A DNA stretch of 64,000 nucleotides. Origin: Hofstenia miamia. Taxonomy: Eukaryota; Xenacoelomorpha; Acoela. The stretch is from contig SCFE01000021.1 of the NCBI GenBank assembly GCA_004352715.1, positions 570,606-634,605 on the forward strand, in the 5' to 3' direction. Both the position numbers and the translations under genes were made by a program. Each line of letters opens with the position of its first letter. The first letter of the stretch is position 1. Shown in pieces: positions 31,316 through 44,500 of this stretch. The notes beneath the pieces were generated by a model. That model was not told the origin of the DNA, did no database searches, and saw only the letters and a program-made list of their open reading frames with translations.

Positions 31316-34300
31316 CTAAATTATAAGATAATATAAAAAATATCATAATAATAATTTAGTTTATTAGATGACCTACTTTTAATATTGCATTAAAACTGCA
31401 ATTAGTTGTAAATGTAAAAGAAACCATTTATTCAAGGTTTTCAAATCAAAGTCCGATTTTGAAAATAATATTTAAACCAATCAAATTTACATTGCAGCAA
31501 AAAAGTCAATCACTTTAAATTTCAGTTTATTTATCAATTTCATTTTAACTCTAAAACCCGCCACTATGTTAAAATTTGAAAAAACTTTAATGAATTAGGA
31601 AATTTTTTTGAAAAATGCTCGAACTTAAATTTGAAATGTAAATAATACTTAAACTCAGACCAAGTCACAAAACTCAACTTGAAGACTACGTTACCAAATG
31701 GAAGTGTAATAGTATGTAGTACTGGTAGTACTGGCAAATAGTGTATGCAAACAATTAATGGTTTCTGAGAAAATCACAAGTATATCTTGGCATTACGCAA
31801 ACACCATGATGAAAAAATCATAGAGCAAGCAAATTCATGGAAAATCATGTTTTAAGATTTGTTTATGAAATTAAAAAAAGCTACTCAAATTAGGAGTTTT
31901 ATGCGCGGCTTAAATCTGCGTTTCTTGATCCTGACCTAGCATCTACAATAGCATTAAGCATGCGCAACAAAATAATGAATTGGTATAAACACCATTTCAT
32001 TCCATTACTGGTTAAACGTGGGGAGTATAAGCTAACCATGCAAATAATAAAAGATGCTTACATATGTTCAAAGACTACGCTTAAGTAGTACTCTTGCATA
32101 TGTTAAAGTGCGTAACTTCAATTTCTTTGTCAAACTATATGCAATATGTATTGTCCGAAGCACAATGACAGACTTGTACATCTGGTATGATAACATATAT
32201 TTAGATTTTATATAGTTTGAAATTATGTAAGCGCAATATTCTGTAAACAGAAAATGTTTGATACGCTAAGTATCAGGTGAATAATTGGCATGTAGTCACC
32301 ATCCTGTTGAAATTCATTCTACAACAATAAATTGGTAGAAGTAACCAAATAAGGCAATAATGCCAAATAATATTTGATTTTAATCAGAAATAAAATGTTA
32401 TATTGTGGGAATTTAAATGGGTTTTGATTGGCTTCATTTCTAATGTTTGGTGCTTGTAAAGAAATCATAGTGAAAAACAAAGTTGGAGTTTTTCTGAAGT
32501 TTAAAGTGGAGTTCAGAATTCAATTTTGCAATAGAAGCACTGTCTCTAATGAAATTCAATGTAATCGTCATGATCACAATGTGGTTCACAAGTCTGAAAA
32601 GAAAAAAGAGGATGTGATCACAGCACTTGCATCCTAAATTATGTAGCGTAATGCAATAAGTGTAATGTAGGACCTATTTATTGCTTGATTTAAAAGTTCC
32701 TTTTATCAAATTTTGCTAAATGTACTCTTAACAACTCAGTGTCTACTATATTGTACGGCTTAAATATGTCCCAAAAATATAAAACACTGATTTTTACCAT
32801 ACTTCAACTTTAATAGAACTGAGACAATAATAAAAACTCGAACATTTCAAAGCATCTAAAAAATTTTGGACAAAGTTATGACATAAAAGTTTTAAATACC
32901 AAAAAAACTTTTTAAAATCATTGAAAGCATTTCAATTAGATCATTGATGTGCATTATCTTAGATTGAGTGCAGTAAAAGTTTTTGTTATACATAAAAACA
33001 AATTATAAATGTTTGGGGTTTGAAATCATTTCCCTTAAAGCAACAATATTATATTGAAATTTAGATACCTCTGCCTCTCTTTGATATGATTGTACTTTTT
33101 TCTGGTATTGTGACGTTATTTCGTCAAGATCCTGCCTTGAAATACCATGTGCGACTAAAATGCATCAACTTTTCTAACAATAATAACTTTTGGCAATATT
33201 AGTTTAATATTAAGCTACGTTTTCTAATATATGGCTACCAAAAGAACCAATTGGAAAAAAAGAATATCAAGTAATATGTATATTATAGTGATAATCATAT
33301 ACATGCAGCAAAGTATATGTAAGCACACGATTAATTGACAGGTGATCATTTTGAGGCCTATTTCATAGTTAGATATAAAATCTTGGAAATTCCTGTTATA
33401 CTGAAGTTTGACGATGAGTTACGTAGTACACTAATATGCCTCGGCAGAATTCAAACATGCGGTTAAATGTTGAAAAAGTAAACCTTGTCAAAAAACACCG
33501 TCTGTTTAAAATAACTATGTAAGTATCTTTACCTCGTAATTAGGGATGGAGATTAAACAATTAAAGTCTTGTTTAAATATTCATGCATTCAAAATAATAT
33601 TAATCCTCAAAACTACCGAAATTGACGGCATCAGCAGCGTAATGTAGATAACCAGTCATGACGTCATATGGTGATTTGGGAGCTTCTGTGGAAAGAGCAG
33701 AGTTGGGTGGAGGATGGAAACCAGTTATCAAAGTGTAATTGCTAAATTTTTTTTGTAAAAATTTTAAACGTTCAGTAGATATTATTCATTACAAATACCC
33801 TCACTGTGAAATTAGGATTTGAGTAGAAATATGGAATACACGTTTCAGAGTAAAGTTACTTTAAGTCAAAATCAAATCTAAAATTTTGGCAACACTACTT
33901 ATATAAATTTCTATAACAACGCAATTAAAATAATTTTAAAACGCTGATGTTACAAAAAAATTTATAATGCAAAGTTGGTGGTAAAAATTAAAAATTCACA
34001 AAATATGCATAGTAGGTCAAAACGCATTAGCATGTACTGTAGAAATATAATTATGAGGGATAGTAGATTGCCAATGAAAGCACTAGACCTATAGATTCAC
34101 ACAAGGAAATCACACGCATGCAGCAAGGTTGTAACATCACAATGTTCCACTGCGATGGCCGGCTGCAGGCTTCGTGGATTGGAGGTCGGTTGCAGCTGGG
34201 GTCGGCGGGGGAAATCCAAAACTACAAACATGTTAGTGATTATTTGTTAGTACCATAATGTAAAATGTAAAAGTTAGTTTTGTAAATGTGTTACATGAAA

Positions 34301-35483
34301 CAATAGTTATAGAGAGCTAAACGCATTATTAACAAGAAAAATAAAAAAGTTAGATAAAAATGAACATTAAAACAATATAACGAGTGCAAGGAAATAAATT
34401 TTATTAACAATTACCTGATTCGAGAAGGAGCCTGAGCTGATGGTGGTTGTGGTAGATTAGCTGGAGGTGGTGGTGTTCCCTAAATTGCATAAACTTAAAA
34501 AAATACATACACCTTCAAAATATAGGTATGGAGATATTCTTTCATCATGCAGTCAATAAACCATTAGGCGCTATCCAAAGCCAGACTTAACTAATATTGG
34601 GCCCTACGCACGTATGAATATATAAGCTCAACAATAATAATAATAATACATAACGAAAAGATAAACTAAATAAATTACAGTATTGAAGCTAAAGTTACCA
34701 TCAGGGGTGCATTCAGCTTTTTTCTGAGGAGAGGAACAATTTTCTCTCTCTATATATATATATATACCGGGTGTTCCAAAAGTTTTAGTACAGAATTAAT
34801 AAAAAAGTTACAATAGATAACATATGATTCATGTACTTGAAATAAAAAAACATGATTTATGTCCAACGTTAAAAGGAACGTTAGAAGAAACGTTTAGACA
34901 ATTATGAAAAGTTCATTGACACAACAATTCATTTATCGTTTATTCGAAGACCCCACCTTTTGCATCATGACAGAAATGAATCCTCTGCTGGAAATTTCTC
35001 ATTGAATCGCGACATTGTTTTAGTGGAATAGCATGAAAATTTGTTTCAATTGCTTGTCTCAAATCGTTCAAGCTTGCAAAACGATGATTGTTTTCAAAAA
35101 CCAATGACTTGAGGTAGGGCCAACACCAATAATCGCAAGGAGTCAAATCGGGACTCCTTGNNNNNNNNNNNNNNNNNNNNNNNNNNNNNNNNNNNNNNNN
35201 NNNNNNNNNNNNNNNNNNNNNNNNNNNNNNNNNNNNNNNNNNNNNNNNNNNNNNNNNNNNNNNNNNNNNNNNNNNNNNNNNNNNNNNNNNNNNNNNNNNN
35301 NNNNNNNNNNNNNNNNNNNNNNNNNNNNNNNNNNNNNNNNNNNNNNNNNNNNNNNNNNNNNNNNNNNNNNNNNNNNNNNNNNNNNNNNNNNNNNAATGAA
35401 ATTAGAAAAATCTTTTCGCAATTCAATAGTTGTAAGATCTTCAAAATAATGAATGAACTTCTTTACTTGTAGGCATATATATG

Positions 35484-35527
<44 letters not shown>

Positions 35528-38500
35528 TACAAGTAAAGAAGTTCATTCATTATTTTGAAGATCTTACAACTATTGAATTGCGAAAAGATTTTTCTAATTT
35601 CATTTCAACCTAGCAAACGAAACCAGCATAATGATTGTTTATGTTATAAACTACTAACACTAAATTATTTTTCCCTACACCTATAAAGCCATTTTTAAGG
35701 CACCTATGTGCTCCTTTGTTCAGTCGGTGCAGGGAGTTCCTAGGTTCAATAGAAAACATTTCCTTCCTTTAGTGTAGAGTGATTTTTAGACATTTCTTTC
35801 CTTAACCCTTAATAACTTAAGCCGAAAAATTTAGGCCCAGTTCCTGCCCGGCCTAAATCCAGCTCAACCCACTTAATTCCAATTCGCCACATTTCTTTGA
35901 CACTTGTTGATAAAAATCATTGTTGAGAGATAAAAGTCAAGGTTACTAGTGCTTCGTACTTCCTTTAGCACCAAGAAGAATTTGTTCAAGAAAAACAAAA
36001 ATTTGATGTTGCCAATAATCATAATCGCTAATGTCAAATTTGATTCTGCAATAGATATGTAAGCGCTGCAATCATAGTTTAATATTCTTAGGTTTGAAAT
36101 CAAAACTAGAGACCAGAAAAATATTGACTTAAAATTAATTGCCAAAATTATGACATAACAGTGCTAAAAACAAATATGTGCTTCAAACTGTAAATCAATT
36201 TTATTGCAAATACAAAATAAATGTCTTTTGATGTTTTCCTCTAACAAATTGTATCTTTTATCTGATAGCAGATCTTTGTAGTTGGAAAATGACAGTTGCG
36301 CGTTATAGCTTACAATAGAGCTAAATCTTCGTCATTCCAATTAGAAAGAGCCGCAGGTTTTGGTCTTCGTCAGTTCATTGCGCTACATGCCACTCTGCTA
36401 TCTCGGAGGGCAAAATCTGCAGTGACAATTGTAGACCAGATCTCCGGCCAAATGACATCGGAATGAAATTCATAGTGAGTTGACAAGGCCACCGGTTCTT
36501 CAGCTATCATGATGTTATAATTCGCACACCGCAGCGTCTATCCACCTTCCAAATCTTGTAATTATGGGTTGAGGTGACAATATTATATCTGGAGCGGTGT
36601 TTGAAAGGTAGGTTTAAATGGTGCAACCTCTTAAAAATAACTTTACGTAATCAAAGGCGAAAATATGTATTTAAATATATATTTATTAAGTATCATTAAA
36701 TATCAATTTAAACATACTCTATGTATTTTTATATTTATCTCGTCCCTGAGAAGTCCACCAGAAGATAACAATTGTAAGAAATAAGGCTAATGTTAAGCCT
36801 TCAATATATAAATAGGTGAACTTGGTAGTGGTACCATGAAATATTTCTTGAGTCATCAAACTGTGCAGAGCAATCAACAGTCATTTCTATGTTATTACTA
36901 CTACTACTACTACATTCTATATTGCAAACATAAAGGTTAAATTACAAACCTTTACTAATAAATACACACAAAAACGCATAATACACTTGAATATAAATGC
37001 ATTATCTGCTATTTTTGTTCTTGTGCGTGGTATAATCCATTTCGACGATGCTCGTAGATCTGCTCGTCCCTCTCGTGTTGGAGGAAAAATCTGCCTTAGT
37101 TGATGATACTCATCGTCAATGCACCTCTTGAAAAGTTGCCGATCCCGTTGCATTGACCATTCTTCCACGCATATGAATTTCGAATAAAAACCAAATTTAA
37201 CTGAACGGTCAAAAAATCGTTGAATGTCGTTTATGCTGTTGCCGTTCACCGAGAGAAAGATGAGTTTTTCTCTAACTGGAAATTACAATTGATTCATATC
37301 AGAGATCTACATCACTCTGCTTTCTTCGACACAAGTTTGCAGTACGTACATGATATCGCCTCTGGTTGGAATGTTTTAGCAAACAAGTGCATCTCTTTCT
37401 AAAACTGGCATCAAAATCAAAAACGAAGTCCCAAACGATCAGTTCCATTGCGGATTTCACATTTGGGTGAATAGGTTCAATGTTGATCACATTAGAAAGG
37501 ACAATAATGGTTCTTAAATCGAGACTTGATTATATGCTTCAGCAAAATTCTCAACTGTAAATGGTAGTTAAAAACTTTTTAGTGAATCTAAAATTATTGG
37601 CAATTTTTCTTAAGTAATACATTGATCGATTGTTTTTGAAGTATGCATTAGATTAATCAATTTCCAATTATTGGAATAATTGCAATATCAATTTAACATT
37701 GCATGCTTCTGCAGACATGGAGTAAAACCAATAGTTAATATAAATCTAAAATGGTTTTTATAGGCATACATTTCATAAGGAATGTAAGAATCTGTGCTCT
37801 GTTGAGGGGGGGGGGGACATTCCCCAAGTCCCTCCTCTCTGGGTATGCCTCTGGTTCCCATGTAATTTTCAAAGAAAATACCGTTTTGTCCAAATTTTCA
37901 AACACCACTTATGAAATTTTGAAATCGTGTTGTGTAGTGAAAGTGCCCGAACACAATGCTGAAATTTTTTTGTAATATAGTGCATTGCTGTAACTAAAGT
38001 ACTTAAAATATTCACATAATTCTCATTGAAATTCAAATTTCTTTAGAAGTGTAAAATTCTCTCCATACCTACAGATCTGGACAAAAGTATTGAGACAGTT
38101 ACCAATTTATTAATTAAAATAGCTTAGTGATTTAGTTATGTACAATAATCAGTTAATGAAGTTAGATAAAATAAAAATGTATCTCATGTCACTTCTAGAA
38201 AACAATTTGAATCCAATATATTTGTGACTTAATGTTTCCTCTTTGGATCTTATGTAAGCAGAACTTTCTCAGAGTTGGACAAAAGTATTGAGACAGCACA
38301 CTAAAATAATGGCTACTTAAATGTTTGAATAGTTATGAAAATCAATTTTACTGTGAACCCATTGCCAAACACTTTAACGTTACTTACCTCTAAGATAATA
38401 CCCTGATACCTTCCTGGATCGATTAGAAAATTAATTAAGCTTAGCCTCCATTAGCCATTTCACCAATGTTACAAGAAGTCCTGTTGGGTGCCTTATAACA

Positions 38501-41500
38501 AAATTTAAGAAAGATTGAACAATATTGGTGTTCAAAAAAACAGGGTATCCTCGTAAATCTACTTATAGAGATGATAATTATCCATTGAAAAGGGATCCCT
38601 GAAAAATTTGCAGGCAGCTAACGCAGAGTGGTCCACGGTTAATCTCTTCTGCAAATCCATTGTTAGAAGAATTCTAGTGTGATATCAACTTATGGGTAGA
38701 ATTTGTTTCCAAAACACAAAAGAAAAATCGCCTAAGATGGATGCATCAAGGAAAAAACGTATACTATCCAGTATTGAATAAGGATCATTTGCTCGGATGA
38801 GAGCAAAATAGAACTATACCTTAGGCGTCTGAAGTACGTTAGGAGGCGATCAGAACTATCAAAGAGAGTTTGCAGCAAATACACAACTACCGCATTTAAA
38901 TGTGGCGAGAATTGGATAATGACATAGGGGTGCTTTTCAGCAAATGAAATGCGCAAGATCATCAAAGCTGATGGAATAATGTATTCAGCTAATTATGTGT
39001 CAATCTTGCGTGAAAATTTGTTGGCAGTCCTCCATTATATGATTTTATTTTAGCAAAAGGAAGAACATTGTCACACACCACGATTCACCAAGCACTTTTT
39101 CGAAGAAAAGGAGGTAGCCTTTATCCCAAATTGACACGTGCAAAGTCTGAGCTCAATATAATTGAGCATGCTTGGACAGAATCGAAAGGAAGACTGGCTA
39201 AACATCAATCTTTGAATATTGAGGATTTTTTGGAAAGCGATTGAATAAAAATTGTATGTGCTGCTTGCTTATTCATTTATCGAAAATATTTTTAAACAAA
39301 AAAACTTCGAAATAACACTAATTAACACTCAAAGCACAAAGTAACGCAACAACAAAGCAGAGCTTGAATTGCACAAAAGTAGATCAACAAGACAAATTCG
39401 TTATTAAGTCACTGCTATATTCATTCATTTGTTGCGCCAGCCAATGGGAAAATTGAAGGCTTATTCCCTTTACACTTATTTTGGTACGCTTTCACTTATT
39501 TTGACACTTTCGCGTTAGCGGTAAAATAGATTGACAGATGGCCTACCTCAACTATTGAGAGATGCCGAGAGGAACCGAAGGCGCTTGTCGACCGAAGGCT
39601 TCACACGCAATAGCACCCCTGAATAAGAATGCAATCAGCCGCGGTTTACGAAAATGAACGAGGAAACACTCTTCTATCATGTGGGGCTTTCAGATTTTGG
39701 ATACATCTTTATTAGTTAGAAAATTATAAGCGTATAAAATGTTTATCAAGAAACTATAAACAATTTTTAAAAAATCTCTGGGTTGCTTAAATTTAACAGT
39801 TTAAAATTCAAACGTTTAAAACAAAATCAATTGAATTTTTCTAGATTTATTTCTGAAAAATACAAAAATATATATCGAGGTATTAAGATTAAAATGACTG
39901 TTATTGAAAATTTTTTTATGTTACTATTCAAATAGAAAATCTAAAATATGATTTTACACGTGGAGAATATAACAACTGCAGAATATAAATGATATGGAGT
40001 GGGACCTGCAATAAATATATGTAACTCAGATTTGGAAATGAATGCCCATTTTGCAACAGGGACCGGCCCATATCCATATAATCAATTAGACAGCCTTGCT
40101 CGGTTCATGCAAATTTTCTCAGATTCATTTTGGAAAAAAATATATTAAACACAAAAATAAAATTACAAAAAGCTCAATCTATCTACGTAGCTAGATATTA
40201 TGAGTTGTGGCACATTAATAAATTTTTTAAGGAAACTTAAGATCTACATACATTAAATATACGTTTTAACGATTTTTTTCTTAAAAAATTAAAACTAAAA
40301 ATGGAGAGTAAAAAGAAATATTTATAATAAAAATTGAACCTGGCCTATTTGCCGACGGAGCTTTTGAACTTCTTCTTGTAGTTTATAAATCTCTGCATTT
40401 GCAAGTTTTTGTGTCTCCTCTCGAGCAATACGTTCCTAAATTGTATACTAACATTATATTACTAAAACATGACTAAAAATCGCAAATAAAATTAAAATCA
40501 GAAAAATATAGATACCAATGCATGCCTACATCGCAAATGGAATAGAAAATTATCCACTATACAGAGCATTTCATAAAAAAATGTGTCTACTTTTTGAAAG
40601 TCCGCATTTGGTGTTCAATTAGAGATAATAGAAGTCTGTTTCAGCATGTTACTGAGCAATTCTTTATCACTAAGAATCCGCATAATTCTTAGTAAAAGAT
40701 TAATCAATTAGTGGTATATACAGGGTGATCAAGAAGTCCCGTCCCGGTTTTAAACGTTTCTATTTATTTTAAGAATTGATCGAATGTTTGAAAACAAGTC
40801 TCATATCAAAATTCATGTGTCAACATTTATTTGAATGTGTTTCAGATTCATCTGTAAGCATTAAACAGAGTTTAATTTTAAATTCTTTAAGTTCTCTGCT
40901 CCATTCACTGGTAATTTCGTTGGTTATGCGACAGTTTTGATAATGCTCAGCGTTGATAAAAGAATTCAGATTGTTTTATTGATGGCTCAACTGCAATCTG
41001 TGACCCTTGTAAGAAGACACCTTGCACGTGATGGGTGGCAGGTGCCAAGTGAAAGGACAATCCGAGACACCTTCACTCGGTTCAAGGAAACTAGCTCTGT
41101 GTTGGACAGGAAAAGAAGTGGGCGACCATCTAACGAAGAGGAGCGTGGAGAAGTTCTAGAACAGCAACACCTCTATCCGAAAGCTGTGCAATGAAACGTC
41201 TTTTTAATGAAAATGTACAACATCCGCTGAAAGTTGGACTGAAGAAATTTTCCATACAAGTTGCAAGTACATCAAGGATTATCAGAAGACGATTGCGTCA
41301 GCCGAGTTCAAATGTGTAACGATCTGCTTTTCTTGATTACTGAAGATGAAAAGTTTCTGAAACGAATAATATTTTCTGACGAGGCAACATTCAACATTAG
41401 TGGACTTCTCAATCGCCATAACTGCAGAATATGGGGATCATCTGCTCCAACGGAAGCAATGAAACGTGTGGAAAGAGGTGACAAAGTCACTGTGGACAAT

Positions 41501-44500
41501 GGAGGAAGATCAGTAGAAACTTTGTCTTTCATTTCATGTGTATGACCAATCTGAATAAACGAATATAACAAATATCTTTCTAATGCAAACAAGGAAGAGA
41601 CTCAGATGACAAAATGGGACCAAATGACCCAGTGAAGTTACACAGAAGTCAAAATTTTCAATTTTCAAAATTAGACTACCTTTAATTCTCATCGATGAAT
41701 TTGAAAGACATTAAAATAAATTTTGAAATATGAATTTTGATATGAAACTTGTTTGCAAACATTCGATGAATTATTAAAATAAATAGAAACGTTTAAAACC
41801 CGCAAGGGACTTTTTGATCACCATGTATATATAGACATAAATTATGATATATAATTAATGAAACTACTTAATATTATATTTCATACCTTTTCAAGTTCCT
41901 CTTCCAATGTTAAGCGTTCATTTTCATTTCGCTGTCTATCAGTATTCAACTGTTTAACAAAATCTTCATCTTCTGCTCTAAAATTTGGTTAGAATTATCA
42001 CGATAAATTATAGTAAAAACGTACAGTCTTCTCCTCTCACTATCTAAGAACTTTTCTCTGTCCAACTCCTTTTCAGTTTTTTGTTCTCTAAATATGCACG
42101 TAAAACAATAATATATTTTAGCACTTTAGGGCACATAAACAAACTGAAGTTACTTTAGTAGTAAATACGCATAATGCATTAAGCCGATGGTAAGCAGCAT
42201 CCCTTCACCAAAATTAAATCTTGAAATGCATCTATGCCTCTACACTACAGTGGTACATATATGTACGAATGTATCTGCAGTCCTTAAGGGAGTCAATTAA
42301 TGATTGCCAAAAATGCATGGCAAGATGGCAAGAAACTAGGATCAATATAATATTTTGCACATACATTGGTTGACAAATGACCTTTTTAACCACATGATTG
42401 GCTTATTTATATTTATTTACAAATCAGTGATCAGATTGATCAAACAGGAATATCACTCTCAAGTAGAAAAACCAAAATGTGAGGAGCTTTATAAATGTAT
42501 TAACTTGGCATTATCATAAGATGAGTCATGCAGAATGCAACTAAACTGTAGATTTGCTTAGGAGGGAGATATGTGCACCACCAAGCCTCAAAGGGTTAGA
42601 GCAAATATATGATATCAATTTCAACATCAATCACCACGTCTAAGCTTAGGTCACTTAACCCTTAACTGGTGGGATGCAGTAAAAAGTATCAAATCTGCTA
42701 CTTCGTACTTTGTTATAATTATGTTCAGGTATCCTAGTAAACGTAATGGTAGTATATACCAAAGTTTAATGCAAATAATTAGTTCTGACGCATAAACGCC
42801 TTCTTGAAGTTTAGGGACGATAATTGGTGTGCTTTAAATCTAAAACTGTGCATAGAACTATTTAAAAAAATGAAATATATATAACTGGTGAGAAAGCGTT
42901 GAATACATTTGGGTCTTAAAATAATTTAAACAACTCATCATGCTTGGTAGAGTAATACTTACTGAAGACGTATTGCAGCTCTTTGTTCTCTGGCATATTT
43001 ACGATCCTTTGGATTTTTTCTTTCAGGAATAACCTCTTTTGACCAGTGTGTCCATGGAGCAGGAACGCCAAAAGCTATGCAAAAGATAATTCTTAAATTA
43101 GAACTAAATCCATGTGCATTTATCTCAAAACAATTATATGCAAATACTAATTAATGTACATAACGGCATCTAACATTGAATTAAGTACAACAATATCTCG
43201 GTAAAACATTAAAATACACCAAAGAAGAAAATAAACAAAAGAAAACAACATTTTTCTATGCGAAATAATTGCGAAGCAGTACACCGAATAGCCTTATGCT
43301 TGGAAACATTTCTGCTTTCCGTATCACATTGCCCAAAATTTTTCGAGCATCTAAGAATTATAACAGTTGTTCGCACACATCAAAATTAAAAATGTTATTT
43401 TTATTAAATTAAATAATTATTGAACATTATTTAACAACAAACGATTTAATATTAATGCATTATGATGGGTATTTACAAGCATATTTCATTCGAGGTTGCA
43501 AAATTATTAACATAGAACTTTAAAAAAGTAATAAAATGCTATTTTATATAAACTGTTCGAAAATTACATGAAATTCTAATATCAAAATTTCAAGGTAATA
43601 TTCCCAAAAGCCTTGAAGCATTTGCATGTGGATTCAGTCAAGTATTTCCCAGGTAAACAACTAACATCCTGCGTAGCTATATAACAACAAACAAAAATGA
43701 AAAGCGAACAGTGGATAGAGAAATGTGGAATTGGATGGGGCCAAATTCGAATCAATTTAATAATTGATTTGTACGGATTCTTTTGCGGAAGTTATCGGTA
43801 TGTTTCTGTGTTCACAGCAGCAACAGTTGATTTTTCATGTGAGCAATTTACTAATTTATCGTTTGAAAATAAATGCTTAAAGAACTGTACAAATTACGTG
43901 TACTCCCAAGAAATAAGCACAGTCTTCAGTGAATACGATTTAGCATGTGGAACAGGTTATATATATTTTTCTTTATTGGAAATTATCTTCTTAGTTGGAT
44001 TGATTATTGGAGAGATAATTGCGCATTTCTTCAAAATCAATAGGGAAGAAAGTCTCCTATATATGTCTCGACGATTGGATACATTTCAACATGCTTATCG
44101 CTTTTTACTGATCATATCTACGGGTTTGAATTGGGACACTTCATCACAGGCATATCATTCATACTCTTCATCAACTCAAGCACCCTTTTAATAACGGAAT
44201 CCGTCGGTAAATCACATAGAACATCGTTTGGTATGTTGTACTGGGTGGTTTCTGGTTGCAGTGGAGTCTTTTCAGCTATAATAGCATTTGCATTACAAGA
44301 TTTTGGAGGTATCAGTTACTTGTTATCTTGATGAAAATATATGTGTTAGCAATAGCTTGCTATTTTTATGTATCAGAAAGCCCTCATTGGCTGATTAGTA
44401 AAAGAAGGTTTCAGGATGCTACAATAGTTTTAAGAAACTTAGCAAAAGACAACAACATTGTGACTGATGACTGCAATTTGGAGAACATCGAGCAAAATTT

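Noticed and set aside
32428-32637. Plus-strand open frame of 69 codons
   Set aside because: Lies in an intron of the TBC-like gene on the opposite strand; no domain, likely chance or old repeat.
35094-35472. Three open frames crossing 35161-35394
   Set aside because: They run through a block of N. Only the flanking mariner remnant and palindrome are real sequence.
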